From NCBI GenBank assembly GCA_018062725.1, contig JAGORP010000028.1, positions 1 through 20,692 on the forward strand: a stretch of 20,692 nucleotides of DNA, read 5' to 3'. The first letter of the stretch is position 1. Each line of letters begins with the position of its first letter. The notes beneath the pieces are model-generated. The model saw only the letters and a program-made list of their open reading frames with translations. It had not been told where the DNA came from and searched no databases. Source of the stretch: Flavobacterium sp. Lineage in GTDB: Bacteria > Bacteroidota > Bacteroidia > Flavobacteriales > Flavobacteriaceae. The translations under genes were made by a program, and so were the position numbers. Positions 6,759 to 14,253 of this stretch are shown piece after piece.

Positions 6759-8372
6759 TTAGTTCTTAAAAGTTTTGCTTTTTTTAGGAAATTTTTTCGA
6801 TTTCATTTTTTCGTTACTCATTTTTTCAGCCAAAGTCATTGCCGTAAAACCATTTACAATTTTTCCTGATTTTGACAATGCATTAAAAGGGCGAACATCT
6901 TTTGGATCTCCACCAACCACTACATCTTCAGAAATAGTTGTTCCAGAATTCATGATGATTCCTTTTACTTCTTTTGCGGATAAATTTGGATAATACGAAC
7001 GAACCATAGCCGCTACGCCTGCAACATTAGGAGATGCCATTGAAGTACCTTGTAAGTATTGGTATTCGCCATTTGGTGTAGTTGCATAGATTTTTACACC
7101 TGGGGCATATACATCTACATTCAATTTTCCATAGTTAGAGAAATTGGCGACGATTTTTTTACCGTTTTCGAAGTTTAATGCGCCAACTGTAATTACATTA
7201 TCGGCAAATTCTGTTTTTTGGTCATCAGAATCATTCGGGAAATTGGGTTCAACATCAATGTCTTTTGAATCATTTCCAGCAGCGTGAACAATTAACACAT
7301 CCTTACTTTCGGCATACTTTATAGCATCATACACCCATTGTTTTTGAGGAGAATAATTTTTACCAAAACTTGCGTTGATCACTTTTGCGCCATTATCTAC
7401 CGCATAACGAATAGCTAAAGCTACATCTTTATCATACTCATCTCCATTTGGCACGGCACGAACCGACATGATTTCAACATTATCAGCAATACCATCTCCG
7501 CCTAAATTATTATTACGAGATTGAGCAATAATTCCTGCTACGTGAGTTCCGTGTAGAGATCCTTCTTTAGTTGGCCCATATACTATATTGTTACCGTAAT
7601 TTTTATCGTTAATGTCTTCTGGATTATCACCAATTAATTTTCGTCCGTCATATTCTAAATTGTAATTGTAGTTTAACTGATTGTAAACTTGTGTTTTAAA
7701 TTTAGTTACGTTGGTCATGAAAGCAGTTCCAGCTTTGCCAATTTTCGTAAAGACTTCAATGCTTTTCTTTAATTCTGCATCCTCTGTTGTGATGGCTTTT
7801 ACTTCATCTATAGTAAAATCTTCTTTTTTTAAGTAAGTACTTATCGCTTTATTGGCAGCGAAAATAGCATCTACTTGTTGTTTATTAGACAAAAGTGTTT
7901 CCATTTTTTTATCATAGATTGCTTTTGCGTCTTTATAGGCTTGAGAACCATCATCCGGTTTTTTTAGCATTCGAGTTAATTCTAGGTTTTCATTTTCAAT
8001 AGTCCCTAAGAAATTCCATCCGTGAACATCATCGATATAACCATTTTTATCATCGTCAATACCGTTACCTGCGATTTCTTTTTTATTGGTCCAAATAACC
8101 GATTTTAAATCTTCGTGGTCAATATCTACCCCCGAATCTACAACCCCTACAATTACCTTTTTTCCTTTTTTTCCTTTTAGTAATTCGGAATACACGCGGT
8201 CTATACTCATGCCCGGAATACTGTCTTTTTCTAAATCCAAATGACTCCAGCGTTTTAACTGGTTTTCGGTTAATTTTTGCTTTTTGGTGACATTAGGATT
8301 TGGTCCTTGTGCGAATACTGAAGTGGATACTATTATACCAACAAACAGATACAGTAACTTTCTACTCTTCAT
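6759..8372 (-). CDS. Secreted S8 family serine peptidase (subtilase)
   Basis: A 537-residue protein with an N-terminal signal peptide (KSRK, hydrophobic 6-19, likely cut after VFA at 21). The catalytic triad is visible: Asp79 in VVDSGVD, His274 in HGTHVAG, Ser444 in GTSMASP, plus the oxyanion Asn367 in AAGND. After the Asp block comes GNGIDDDKNGYIDDVHGWNF, the Asp-rich loop common in Bacteroidota subtilases. Asp and His are about 195 residues apart (about 32 in subtilisin), owing to a helical, Lys/Glu-rich insert at about 125-260. The C-terminus is a Lys-rich tail; there is no type IX secretion C-terminal domain. It is exported to the periplasm or surface and probably degrades proteins. A MarR gene lies just upstream on the same strand. 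Confidence 0.93.
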   Translation of the reverse strand: MKSRKLLYLFVGIIVSTSVFAQGPNPNVTKKQKLTENQLKRWSHLDLEKDSIPGMSIDRVYSELLKGKKGKKVIVGVVDSGVDIDHEDLKSVIWTNKKEIAGNGIDDDKNGYIDDVHGWNFLGTIENENLELTRMLKKPDDGSQAYKDAKAIYDKKMETLLSNKQQVDAIFAANKAISTYLKKEDFTIDEVKAITTEDAELKKSIEVFTKIGKAGTAFMTNVTKFKTQVYNQLNYNYNLEYDGRKLIGDNPEDINDKNYGNNIVYGPTKEGSLHGTHVAGIIAQSRNNNLGGDGIADNVEIMSVRAVPNGDEYDKDVALAIRYAVDNGAKVINASFGKNYSPQKQWVYDAIKYAESKDVLIVHAAGNDSKDIDVEPNFPNDSDDQKTEFADNVITVGALNFENGKKIVANFSNYGKLNVDVYAPGVKIYATTPNGEYQYLQGTSMASPNVAGVAAMVRSYYPNLSAKEVKGIIMNSGTTISEDVVVGGDPKDVRPFNALSKSGKIVNGFTAMTLAEKMSNEKMKSKKFPKKSKTFKN

Positions 8373-8409
8373 TTTCTTTTGATTTTAATTTTGATTGAAT
8401 GATTGAAAC

Positions 8410-8421
8410 TTGATATATCAA
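8410..8421. promoter_or_regulatory. 12-bp palindrome upstream of the subtilase gene
   Basis: TTGATATATCAA is a perfect palindrome in the 135-nt gap between the marR-type gene and the subtilase, 37 nt before the subtilase ATG. MarR dimers bind palindromes of this general kind, so it is a candidate operator; this is not proven. Confidence 0.35.
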
Positions 8422-8507
8422 ATAAATAATTAAAGATAAGTATTCGCTCTTTACACTTTGTTACATGTTTAAGCTATTTTGGCGAAAAATTAACTTTTCA
8501 TTAGGAT

Positions 8508-8936
8508 TTAAGAGCAGTTTTTAATGATTTTCTGCAGATTTTTATTCATCCTGTCTAACTCTTCATCGCTAATTTCTTTAAGTGCTACTTTTCGGTTTTC
8601 GAGTACAATGTTTTGCACTTTTTTTATAATCTCTTTGCCCTCTGTAGTGACAGATAAGATAGATTTCCTTCTGTCATTAATGTCGACTTTGCGACTTAAA
8701 TAGTTAGATTTTACCATGATTTCAATGATTCTAGTAACAGAGGCATTGTCTTTAAAGACATTTTTGGCAAGTTCTTGCTGGGAGATTTGTGGGTTTTCTA
8801 AAATTGATTTTATAATCAGCCACTGGTCAATTGTTATTTTATAGCCGTTTTCCCGAATTTTTTTCATGGCATACATTCGGTAGGTTTTTATTGCCTTATC
8901 AATGTTATAAAAGATGATGTTGTTAAGTTTTTCCAT
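8508..8936 (-). CDS. MarR family transcriptional regulator
   Basis: A 142-residue winged-helix protein of the usual MarR length. An N-terminal dimerisation helix (about 1-30) is followed by the DNA-binding region: DQWLIIKSILENPQISQQELAKNVFKDNASVTRIIEIMVKSNYL as the helix-turn-helix, then the wing with DRRKSILSVTTEGKEI (the DxR motif of the family). A C-terminal helical part closes the dimer. It lies upstream of the subtilase on the same strand, 135 nt away, with a palindrome between them. Ligand and targets are unknown. A -7 element ends 17 nt before its ATG. Confidence 0.92.
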   Translation of the reverse strand: MEKLNNIIFYNIDKAIKTYRMYAMKKIRENGYKITIDQWLIIKSILENPQISQQELAKNVFKDNASVTRIIEIMVKSNYLSRKVDINDRRKSILSVTTEGKEIIKKVQNIVLENRKVALKEISDEELDRMNKNLQKIIKNCS

Positions 8937-8953
8937 TTTAAATTTTCTTATTT

Positions 8954-8961
8954 CAAATGTA
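8954..8961 (-). promoter_or_regulatory. -7 promoter element of the marR-type gene
   Basis: TACATTTG on the minus strand fits TAnnTTTG and ends 17 nt before the ATG at 8936. The nearest upstream TTG is only 13 nt away, closer than the usual -33 spacing. Confidence 0.55.
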
Positions 8962-9016
8962 TAAAACCTGAAAACAAGTAGGTTAAAAAATAAAATTATT
9001 ATTTTTATAAAAATAC

Positions 9017-9046
9017 TTGCTAATATGAATAATGGTTGTATATTTG
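9017..9046 (+). promoter_or_regulatory. Promoter of the initiator tRNA gene
   Basis: TTG (9017-9019), a 19-nt spacer and TATATTTG (9039-9046) match the full Bacteroidota -33/-7 promoter pattern. Transcription should begin near 9053, a few bases before the mature tRNA end at 9059. This is the best-formed promoter in the window. Confidence 0.8.
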
Positions 9047-9058
9047 CACTCGAAACAG

Positions 9059-9131
9059 CGCGGGATAGAGCAGTAGGCAGCTCGTCGGGCTCATAACCCG
9101 AAGGTCACAGGTTCGAGTCCTGTTCCCGCTA
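9059..9131 (+). tRNA. Initiator tRNA-fMet (CAT anticodon)
   Basis: The cloverleaf folds completely. It has a 7-nt acceptor side (9059-9065 with 9124-9130), a D arm GAGC/GCTC, an anticodon stem with loop CTCATAA, variable region AGGTC, and a T arm closing on TTCGAGT. Initiator marks are visible: three consecutive G:C pairs in the anticodon stem, an A11:U24 pair in the D stem, and a first acceptor position that is unpaired (C1 opposite U72; Escherichia coli has C1 with A72). The discriminator base is A at 9131, and CCA is not encoded (CTA follows), so it must be added enzymatically. It has its own promoter and terminator. Confidence 0.95.
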
Positions 9132-9137
9132 CTAAGT

Positions 9138-9164
9138 AAGCCACTCAATTGAGTGGCTTTTTTT
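9138..9164 (+). terminator. Intrinsic terminator of the tRNA gene
   Basis: A perfect 22-nt palindrome (9138-9159, AAGCCACTC with AATT at the centre) is followed by T residues to 9164. It lies 6 nt after the tRNA and directly upstream of the era promoter. Confidence 0.9.
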
Positions 9165-9175
9165 ATGTATCTTTG
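9149..9175 (+). promoter_or_regulatory. Promoter of era
   Basis: TATCTTTG (9168-9175) fits TAnnTTTG and ends 15 nt before the era ATG. A TTG at 9149-9151 gives a 16-nt spacer, slightly short, and it lies within the tRNA terminator stem. Confidence 0.55.
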
Positions 9176-9190
9176 TTAAAATTTTGCACT

Positions 9191-10075
9191 ATGTCACACA
9201 AAGCAGGTTATGTAAATATAATTGGTAATCCAAACGTAGGGAAATCTACTTTGATGAATGCATTTGTTGGAGAGCGTCTTTCTATTATTACTAGTAAAGC
9301 ACAAACAACTCGTCATCGTATTCTAGGTATTGTGAATGGAGAAGATTTCCAGGTGTTGTTTTCAGATACGCCAGGGATTATAAAACCAGCATATGATTTG
9401 CAATCTTCTATGATGGATTTTGTGAAATCGGCTTTTGAAGATGCAGATATTTTGATTTATATGGTTGAAATCGGTGAAAAAGAATTAAAAGATGAGTCTT
9501 TTTTCAATAAAATTATTCATTCGAAGATTCCAGTTTTATTATTGTTGAATAAAATCGATAAATCCAATCAGGAACAATTAGAAGAACAAGTGGCTATTTG
9601 GCAAGAAAAAGTACCAAATGCAGAAATTTTTCCAATTTCGGCATTAGAAAACTTTAATGTTCAAACTGTTTTTGATCGAATTTTAGAATTACTTCCAGAG
9701 TCACCACCCTTTTATCCGAAAGATGCATTAACTGATAAGCCAGAGCGTTTTTTTGTAAATGAAACCATTCGTGAGAAAATCTTATTGCATTATGATAAGG
9801 AAATTCCGTATGCCGTAGAAATTGAAACGGAAGAATTCATAGAAGACGAAGAGATTATCCGAATTCGTGCCGTTATTATGGTCGAACGCGAAACTCAAAA
9901 AGGCATTATTATTGGTCATAAAGGGGCTGCAATCAAACGCGTAGGAATTGAAGCTCGTCAAGACTTAGAGAAGTTCTTTGGCAAACAAATTCATATCGAA
10001 ATGTTTGTAAAAGTGAATAAAGATTGGCGAAATAATGCGTATCAGTTAAAAAGATTCGGGTACAATCAGAAATAA
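9191..10075 (+). CDS. era: GTPase Era, 30S ribosome assembly
   Basis: A 294-residue GTPase. G1 is GNPNVGKST (12-20), G2 Thr at 39-40, G3 DTPG (59-62) and G4 NKID (120-123). The C-terminal KH domain has IIIGHKGAAIKRVGIEAR before the final basic region. Era binds the 3' end of 16S rRNA and helps 30S maturation. The ATG at 9191 is preferred: the frame is open to 9149, but that extension lies in the tRNA terminator and across the -7 element at 9168-9175. The gene ends one base before the stop of a convergent gene. Length and motifs are fully normal. Confidence 0.97.
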   Translation: MSHKAGYVNIIGNPNVGKSTLMNAFVGERLSIITSKAQTTRHRILGIVNGEDFQVLFSDTPGIIKPAYDLQSSMMDFVKSAFEDADILIYMVEIGEKELKDESFFNKIIHSKIPVLLLLNKIDKSNQEQLEEQVAIWQEKVPNAEIFPISALENFNVQTVFDRILELLPESPPFYPKDALTDKPERFFVNETIREKILLHYDKEIPYAVEIETEEFIEDEEIIRIRAVIMVERETQKGIIIGHKGAAIKRVGIEARQDLEKFFGKQIHIEMFVKVNKDWRNNAYQLKRFGYNQK

Positions 10076-10076
10076 A

Positions 10077-10580
10077 TTATTTGATTATTTTAAGGAATTC
10101 TTGTTCTAGTTCTTCCATTTGACCATAGCCGTTTTCTCTAGTTTGTCTCCCAATAAAATAGAGTAACACCCAAGCGGTAACCATCAAAATGGAAATAATT
10201 ATTTCCTTAGTGTAGGGTGTTTTTAACAAATAATTGGAAAAAGCAAACATTGCAAAGACCAGAAAAACACCAGCAATGATGAAATGGAGGAATATGAAAA
10301 ATGTCCACATCGTTTGTGCGGGACCAAAAAGTCCTCTAATATGAGTAGCTTGGCCATTACTGCCTTCTTTTTCTTCAAGCTCTATAGATAAGTATGGCGA
10401 CCAATAGCGTTGTTTTTCTCCAACAATCGTAAACTGAATATGATTTCGTCTAATTTTCATTTGATAATCACTCGGAAGTCGCTCTTTGTAGTCTATAAAT
10501 TTTTGCCTCACCACATCAACGGTTTCATTCAAATCTTTGTAAAAACGGAGTCTAAGGGAAATGCTATCCTCGGTATTCAT
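10077..10580 (-). CDS. Unknown two-TM membrane protein between era and der
   Basis: I do not recognise a family for this 167-residue protein. The N-terminal half (about 1-90) is soluble, with mixed beta/charged character (residues such as RLRFYKDLNETVDVV and QFTIVGEKQRYWSPYLSIEL). Two hydrophobic helices follow, at about 92-117 and 128-146, then a Glu-rich tail. There is no signal peptide and no Walker or other nucleotide-binding motif. It is encoded against era and der, with its stop one base from the era stop. Because of its place between two GTPase genes, relatives might be mislabelled as GTP-binding proteins; nothing in the sequence supports that. No good TAnnTTTG element was found upstream. 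Confidence 0.75.
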   Translation of the reverse strand: MNTEDSISLRLRFYKDLNETVDVVRQKFIDYKERLPSDYQMKIRRNHIQFTIVGEKQRYWSPYLSIELEEKEGSNGQATHIRGLFGPAQTMWTFFIFLHFIIAGVFLVFAMFAFSNYLLKTPYTKEIIISILMVTAWVLLYFIGRQTRENGYGQMEELEQEFLKIIK

Positions 10581-10734
10581 AATTTTTAAATTTGGTTGTG
10601 ACTAATATACATTTTTTTAATTCAAACCCTTGTTTTTCTTTCAAATTGTTTAAAATGAATACTTTAAATATTGGTGTAAATGGGTTTAAATGAAAATGAT
10701 ACCCGTAAAATTTCAATAACGACTTAAAAAAGTG

Positions 10735-10742
10735 TACTTTTG
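10735..10742 (+). promoter_or_regulatory. -7 promoter element of der
   Basis: TACTTTTG followed by CACAC fits TAnnTTTG and ends 18 nt before the ATG at 10761. It overlaps the alternative TTG at 10740, which argues against that upstream start. No -33 TTG was found. Confidence 0.6.
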
Positions 10743-10760
10743 CACACTCAAAAAAATAAT

Positions 10761-12071
10761 ATGAACAATATAGTAGCCATTGTAGGAAGACCTAATGTAG
10801 GGAAATCTACGTTTTTTAATCGATTAATTCAGCGTCGTGAAGCTATTGTAGATTCGGTTTCGGGTGTAACTCGTGACAGAAACTATGGAAAAAGTGAATG
10901 GAATGGAAAAGAATTTTCGGTAATTGATACAGGTGGATATGTCAAAGGTTCAGACGATATTTTTGAAGGTGAAATCCGTCGTCAAGTTGAATTAGCTATC
11001 GATGAAGCCGATGCTATCATCTTTGTAGTAGATGTGGAAGAAGGGATTACACCAATGGATGAAGAAGTAGCAAAATTACTACGTAAAGTAACCAAACCGG
11101 TGCTTTTAGCGGTAAATAAAGTAGATAGCGGGAAACGCGAACAGGATGCTTTAGAGTTTTACAACCTTGGATTAGGGGATTATTTTACCATTGCCGGAAT
11201 GAGTGGAAGTGGAACGGGAGAATTATTGGATGAGCTTGTAAAAGTATTGCCTGAAATGCCGGATGCTGTGGAAGAAGAAGATCCGTTACCGCGTTTTTGT
11301 GTGGTGGGACGACCAAATGCAGGAAAATCATCGTTTATCAACGCGTTAATTGGTGAAGATCGATTTGTGGTGACTGATATTGCCGGAACGACTCGTGATG
11401 CTATTGATACCAAATACAATCGTTTCGGATTTGAATTTAACTTGGTAGATACCGCAGGAATTCGCCGTAAAGCCAAAGTAAAAGAAGATTTAGAATTTTA
11501 CTCGGTAATGCGTTCGGTAAGAGCCATTGAACATAGTGATGTTTGTATCTTAATGATTGATGCAACACGCGGATTTGAAGGGCAAGATCAAAGTATTTTT
11601 TGGTTGGCTGAAAAAAACCGAAAAGGAATTGTGATTCTTGTAAATAAATGGGATTTGGTAGAAAAAGACACCATGTCTACTCGTGATTATGAAGCGAAAA
11701 TCCGTGAACAATTGCAACCGTTTACCGATGTGCCTATTTTATTTGTTTCAGCATTAACCAAACAACGTTTACTAAAAGCATTAGAAGAAGCGGTTAAGGT
11801 TTTTGAAAATAGAAAACAACGTATTTCGACTTCTAAATTCAACGAGCATATGTTGAAAATCATCGAAACTATGCCGCCACCAGCATTAAAAGGGAAATAT
11901 GTAAAAATCAAGTATTGCATGCAGTTGCCAACGCCAGTGCCACAGTTTGTGTTTTTTGCCAACTTACCTCAATATGTAAAAGAGCCATATAAACGATTTT
12001 TAGAAAATAAAATTCGTGAAAACTGGAACTTTGAAGGAGTGCCAATCGATATTTATATTAGAGAGAAATAA
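10761..12071 (+). CDS. der: GTPase Der (EngA), 50S ribosome assembly
   Basis: A 436-residue protein with the tandem GTPase layout unique to Der. Domain 1 has GRPNVGKST (9-17), DTGG (56-59) and NKVD (about 117). Domain 2 has GRPNAGKSS (183-191), DTAG and NKWD. A C-terminal KH-like domain (about 350-436) contains [17 protein letters not shown]. Der acts in late 50S subunit maturation. I chose the ATG at 10761, which gives the usual [17 protein letters not shown] start; the upstream TTG at 10740 lies in the promoter. A terminator hairpin follows the stop and runs into the next gene. Confidence 0.97.
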   Translation: MNNIVAIVGRPNVGKSTFFNRLIQRREAIVDSVSGVTRDRNYGKSEWNGKEFSVIDTGGYVKGSDDIFEGEIRRQVELAIDEADAIIFVVDVEEGITPMDEEVAKLLRKVTKPVLLAVNKVDSGKREQDALEFYNLGLGDYFTIAGMSGSGTGELLDELVKVLPEMPDAVEEEDPLPRFCVVGRPNAGKSSFINALIGEDRFVVTDIAGTTRDAIDTKYNRFGFEFNLVDTAGIRRKAKVKEDLEFYSVMRSVRAIEHSDVCILMIDATRGFEGQDQSIFWLAEKNRKGIVILVNKWDLVEKDTMSTRDYEAKIREQLQPFTDVPILFVSALTKQRLLKALEEAVKVFENRKQRISTSKFNEHMLKIIETMPPPALKGKYVKIKYCMQLPTPVPQFVFFANLPQYVKEPYKRFLENKIRENWNFEGVPIDIYIREK

Positions 12072-12109
12072 TCTAAGTGCTTCAAGAGAAGTGATATAGC
12101 TTAAAAAAT

Positions 12110-12149
12110 AAAAAAGTTCATTAACTTTATAGTTCAATGGACTTTTTTT
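12110..12149 (+). terminator. Intrinsic terminator after der, abutting the SDR start
   Basis: A 13-bp stem with one G-U pair (12110-12122 with 12136-12148) stacks on a further 4-bp inner stem (12123-12126 with 12131-12134) and ends in seven T residues (12143-12149). The last T is the base before the ATG of the SDR gene. Confidence 0.8.
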
Positions 12150-12974
12150 ATGCAGTTAAATGACAAAATAATTTGGATTACAGGTGCTTCTTCGGGAATT
12201 GGAGAAGGATTAGCTTATGAATTGGCAAAAAAGAATTGCAAATTGATTCTTTCTGGTCGAAATGTATCCGAATTGGAGCGTGTAAAAAATGGTTGTAATG
12301 CTACCACTGAAATACTTCCTTTCGATTTATCCGATTTTGATCACGCCAAAGAACATGTAGCGAAAGCCATTGCCATCTTCGGAAAAATTGATGTGCTCAT
12401 TAATAACGGAGGCATCAGTCAACGTTCGTTACTGAACGAAACTGATTTTTCAGTCGATAAAAAACTAATTGAAGTTGATTATCTAGCAGTTGTAGCATTA
12501 ACCAAAGCCTTGTTGCCTCATTTTATTCAAAATCAAAGTGGTTATTTTGTGGCAGTAACTAGTTTGATGGGAAAATTTGGTTCGCCTTATCGTTCGGGAT
12601 ATTGTGGCGCCAAACATGCCGTTCATGGTTTTTATGATGTATTGCGAATGGAACACCAAAAAGATGGTATAAACGTTACACTAATTTGCCCCGGATTTGT
12701 ACAAACCAATTTGGCGAAAAAAGCATTAACTGGTGACGGATCCTTGCAAATGACCGATGACGAAGCGACAAAAAACGGATTACCGGTTCCTGTTTTTGCT
12801 ACCCGAATGATAAAAGCCATCGAAAAACGAAAATTTGAAGCCTATATAGGCCGAAAGGAAGTATTGGGCGTATATTTAAAACGCTTTTTTCCGAAGTTGT
12901 TGCACTATTCGGTGTTGAGGAGTAGGGTGGTAAAAATTTTTAAAAAAGAATTAGAAAGTATTGAATTGGTTTAA
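12150..12974 (+). CDS. Short-chain dehydrogenase/reductase (SDR)
   Basis: A 274-residue classical SDR. The cofactor motif TGASSGIG is at 11-18, the structural NNGG (NNAG variant) at 85-88, the catalytic Ser near 138 and the YCGAK Tyr151/Lys155 pair, followed by PGFVQT at about 181-186. It should reduce or oxidise a carbonyl/alcohol using NAD(P)(H); Ser35-Gly36-Arg37 after the second strand suggests NADP. It resembles the DHRS7-like group, which extends about 30 residues past the usual core with a basic tail. The substrate is unknown. The ATG lies directly after the U-tract of the der terminator. It converges with the TPM operon, 23 nt away. Confidence 0.9.
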   Translation: MQLNDKIIWITGASSGIGEGLAYELAKKNCKLILSGRNVSELERVKNGCNATTEILPFDLSDFDHAKEHVAKAIAIFGKIDVLINNGGISQRSLLNETDFSVDKKLIEVDYLAVVALTKALLPHFIQNQSGYFVAVTSLMGKFGSPYRSGYCGAKHAVHGFYDVLRMEHQKDGINVTLICPGFVQTNLAKKALTGDGSLQMTDDEATKNGLPVPVFATRMIKAIEKRKFEAYIGRKEVLGVYLKRFFPKLLHYSVLRSRVVKIFKKELESIELV

Positions 12975-12997
12975 TTTGGAACACTGAACAGAGAGTT

Positions 12998-13804
12998 TTA
13001 CCAGCTTCCGCTACTTCCGCCACCTGAGAAACCTCCGCCACCAAAACCACCACCAAAGCCTCCGCTTCCACCAAAACCACCGCCAGATGAAGAGCCTCCA
13101 CCAAAACCACCGCGACCCAAACTACTCAGAATAATAATATCCGATAAGTCTAAACCGCCACCGCGATTGCCAGAATTGCCACCGCCTTTGTTTCTGGAAA
13201 TTAGCACCAGAATAATGATAAAAATAATAATGATTGGAACAATAGGAATGTTGGGTTCTTTGTCGGACTTACGTTCGCCTTTGTATTTGCCTTTAAAAAC
13301 TTCAAAAAGAGCATCGGCACCTTTGTCTAGTCCGTTGTAATAGCTTCCAGCTTTGAATTCGGGTATGATGATATTTCGAATAATTTCGCCGCCAATTCCA
13401 GCGGTTAGACGATCTTCGAGACCATAACCTGGATTAATCGCAATTTTTCGGTCGTTTTTAGCTACTAAAATAACAACGCCGTTATCGTCTTTTTGAGTGC
13501 CTCCAATACCCCATGTGTGTCCCCATTTGGTGGCAAGCAGACTCACATCTTCACCTTTCAAACTTTCGATGGTGATGACCACAATTTGTGTGGTTGTTGA
13601 ATCGGAATATTGAATTAGTTTTTGTTCTAATTGTTTTTCTTCGCTTGGGTTTAAAACATCGGCATAATCATAAACCGAAGTTTGCAATTTCGGAATTTCA
13701 GGAATGGTAAATTGGGCCCATGATATAGCGGTGAAATGAAAGAATACAAACAATAGGTAAAACAAGCTTTTGTACTTTGTGTTTTGTACGTTGTAATTTT
13801 TCAT
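12998..13804 (-). CDS. TPM domain protein with Gly-rich tail (secreted, anchored)
   Basis: A 268-residue protein. A signal peptide covers about 1-30 (hydrophobic 14-28, ending SWA-Q). The TPM domain follows at about 38-165, with YDYADVLNPSEEKQLEQ, QIVVITIESLKGEDV, and the core NGVVILVAKNDRKIAINPGYGLE. A membrane helix lies at about 188-207 (IPIVPIIIIFIIILVLI), then a Gly/Ser-rich tail of about 60 residues ending SSGSW. This is the YgcG-like architecture that accompanies LemA. TPM proteins are also known as acid phosphatases in photosystem repair, but the role of this bacterial form is unclear. I chose the ATG at 13804, one base after the preceding stop; longer frames run into the upstream gene. 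Confidence 0.88.
   Translation of the reverse strand: MKNYNVQNTKYKSLFYLLFVFFHFTAISWAQFTIPEIPKLQTSVYDYADVLNPSEEKQLEQKLIQYSDSTTTQIVVITIESLKGEDVSLLATKWGHTWGIGGTQKDDNGVVILVAKNDRKIAINPGYGLEDRLTAGIGGEIIRNIIIPEFKAGSYYNGLDKGADALFEVFKGKYKGERKSDKEPNIPIVPIIIIFIIILVLISRNKGGGNSGNRGGGLDLSDIIILSSLGRGGFGGGSSSGGGFGGSGGFGGGFGGGGFSGGGSSGSW
13038..13111. repeat. Three 14-bp repeats at 30-bp spacing in the Gly-rich tail
   Basis: CCACCAAAACCACC occurs at 13038-13051, 13068-13081 and 13098-13111, exactly 30 bp apart, each encoding part of a GGFGG unit. This is a local coding repeat, in frame, of ten residues per period. Confidence 0.85.
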
Positions 13805-13805
13805 T

Positions 13806-14243
13806 TTATCCTTTTGATATTTCGTTTGATAATTCATTTGTATCGCCATGTTCCCAAGGGAAATACTTTCTAAGTTGTTCGCCGGCTCTGGTAATTCCAT
13901 CGATAAGACCTTGCTTGAAATTTCCATTTTTGAAATGAGCAGTCATAATGTCTTTGGTGCAATCCCAAAAATCAGGAGTCACCACATCGTTTATTCCTTT
14001 GTCTCCACAAATAATAAATGCATGATCTTTGACTGCTAAATAAATCAAAACGCCATTTTTGAGTTGGGTTTGATCCATTTTTAAAAGGTGGAAAACTTCC
14101 ATGGCACGATCAAACGGATCCATGGAAGTTGTTTTTTCTATATGTACTCTAATTTCGCCAGAAGTTTCACTTTCAGCCATACGAATAGCTTCTACAATTT
14201 CTTGTTCTTCTTCATAGGTTAAAAAATCTTCTACTTTTGACAT
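13806..14243 (-). CDS. Small cytoplasmic TPM domain protein
   Basis: A 145-residue protein consisting of one TPM domain without signal peptide or membrane helix. Visible pattern: SGEIRVHIEKT, the core NGVLIYLAVKDHAFIICGDKGIND, then FWDCTKDIMTAHFKNGNFKQGLIDGI. It is a second, soluble TPM copy next to the secreted one. The gene starts 10 nt after the lemA-like gene and ends one base before the next ATG, so the three genes are almost certainly co-transcribed. Function is unknown; a partner role with LemA at the membrane is inference. Confidence 0.85.
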   Translation of the reverse strand: MSKVEDFLTYEEEQEIVEAIRMAESETSGEIRVHIEKTTSMDPFDRAMEVFHLLKMDQTQLKNGVLIYLAVKDHAFIICGDKGINDVVTPDFWDCTKDIMTAHFKNGNFKQGLIDGITRAGEQLRKYFPWEHGDTNELSNEISKG

Positions 14244-14253
14244 GTGATTCGAA

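Noticed and set aside
13006..13112. CRISPR-like regular repeats
   Set aside because: The 30-bp periodicity is an in-frame Gly-rich coding repeat; the intervals are not unique spacers and no cas genes are nearby.
13805..13927. Upstream extension of the secreted TPM protein
   Set aside because: It lies within the preceding TPM gene in another frame, and would place the signal peptide in the interior of the protein.
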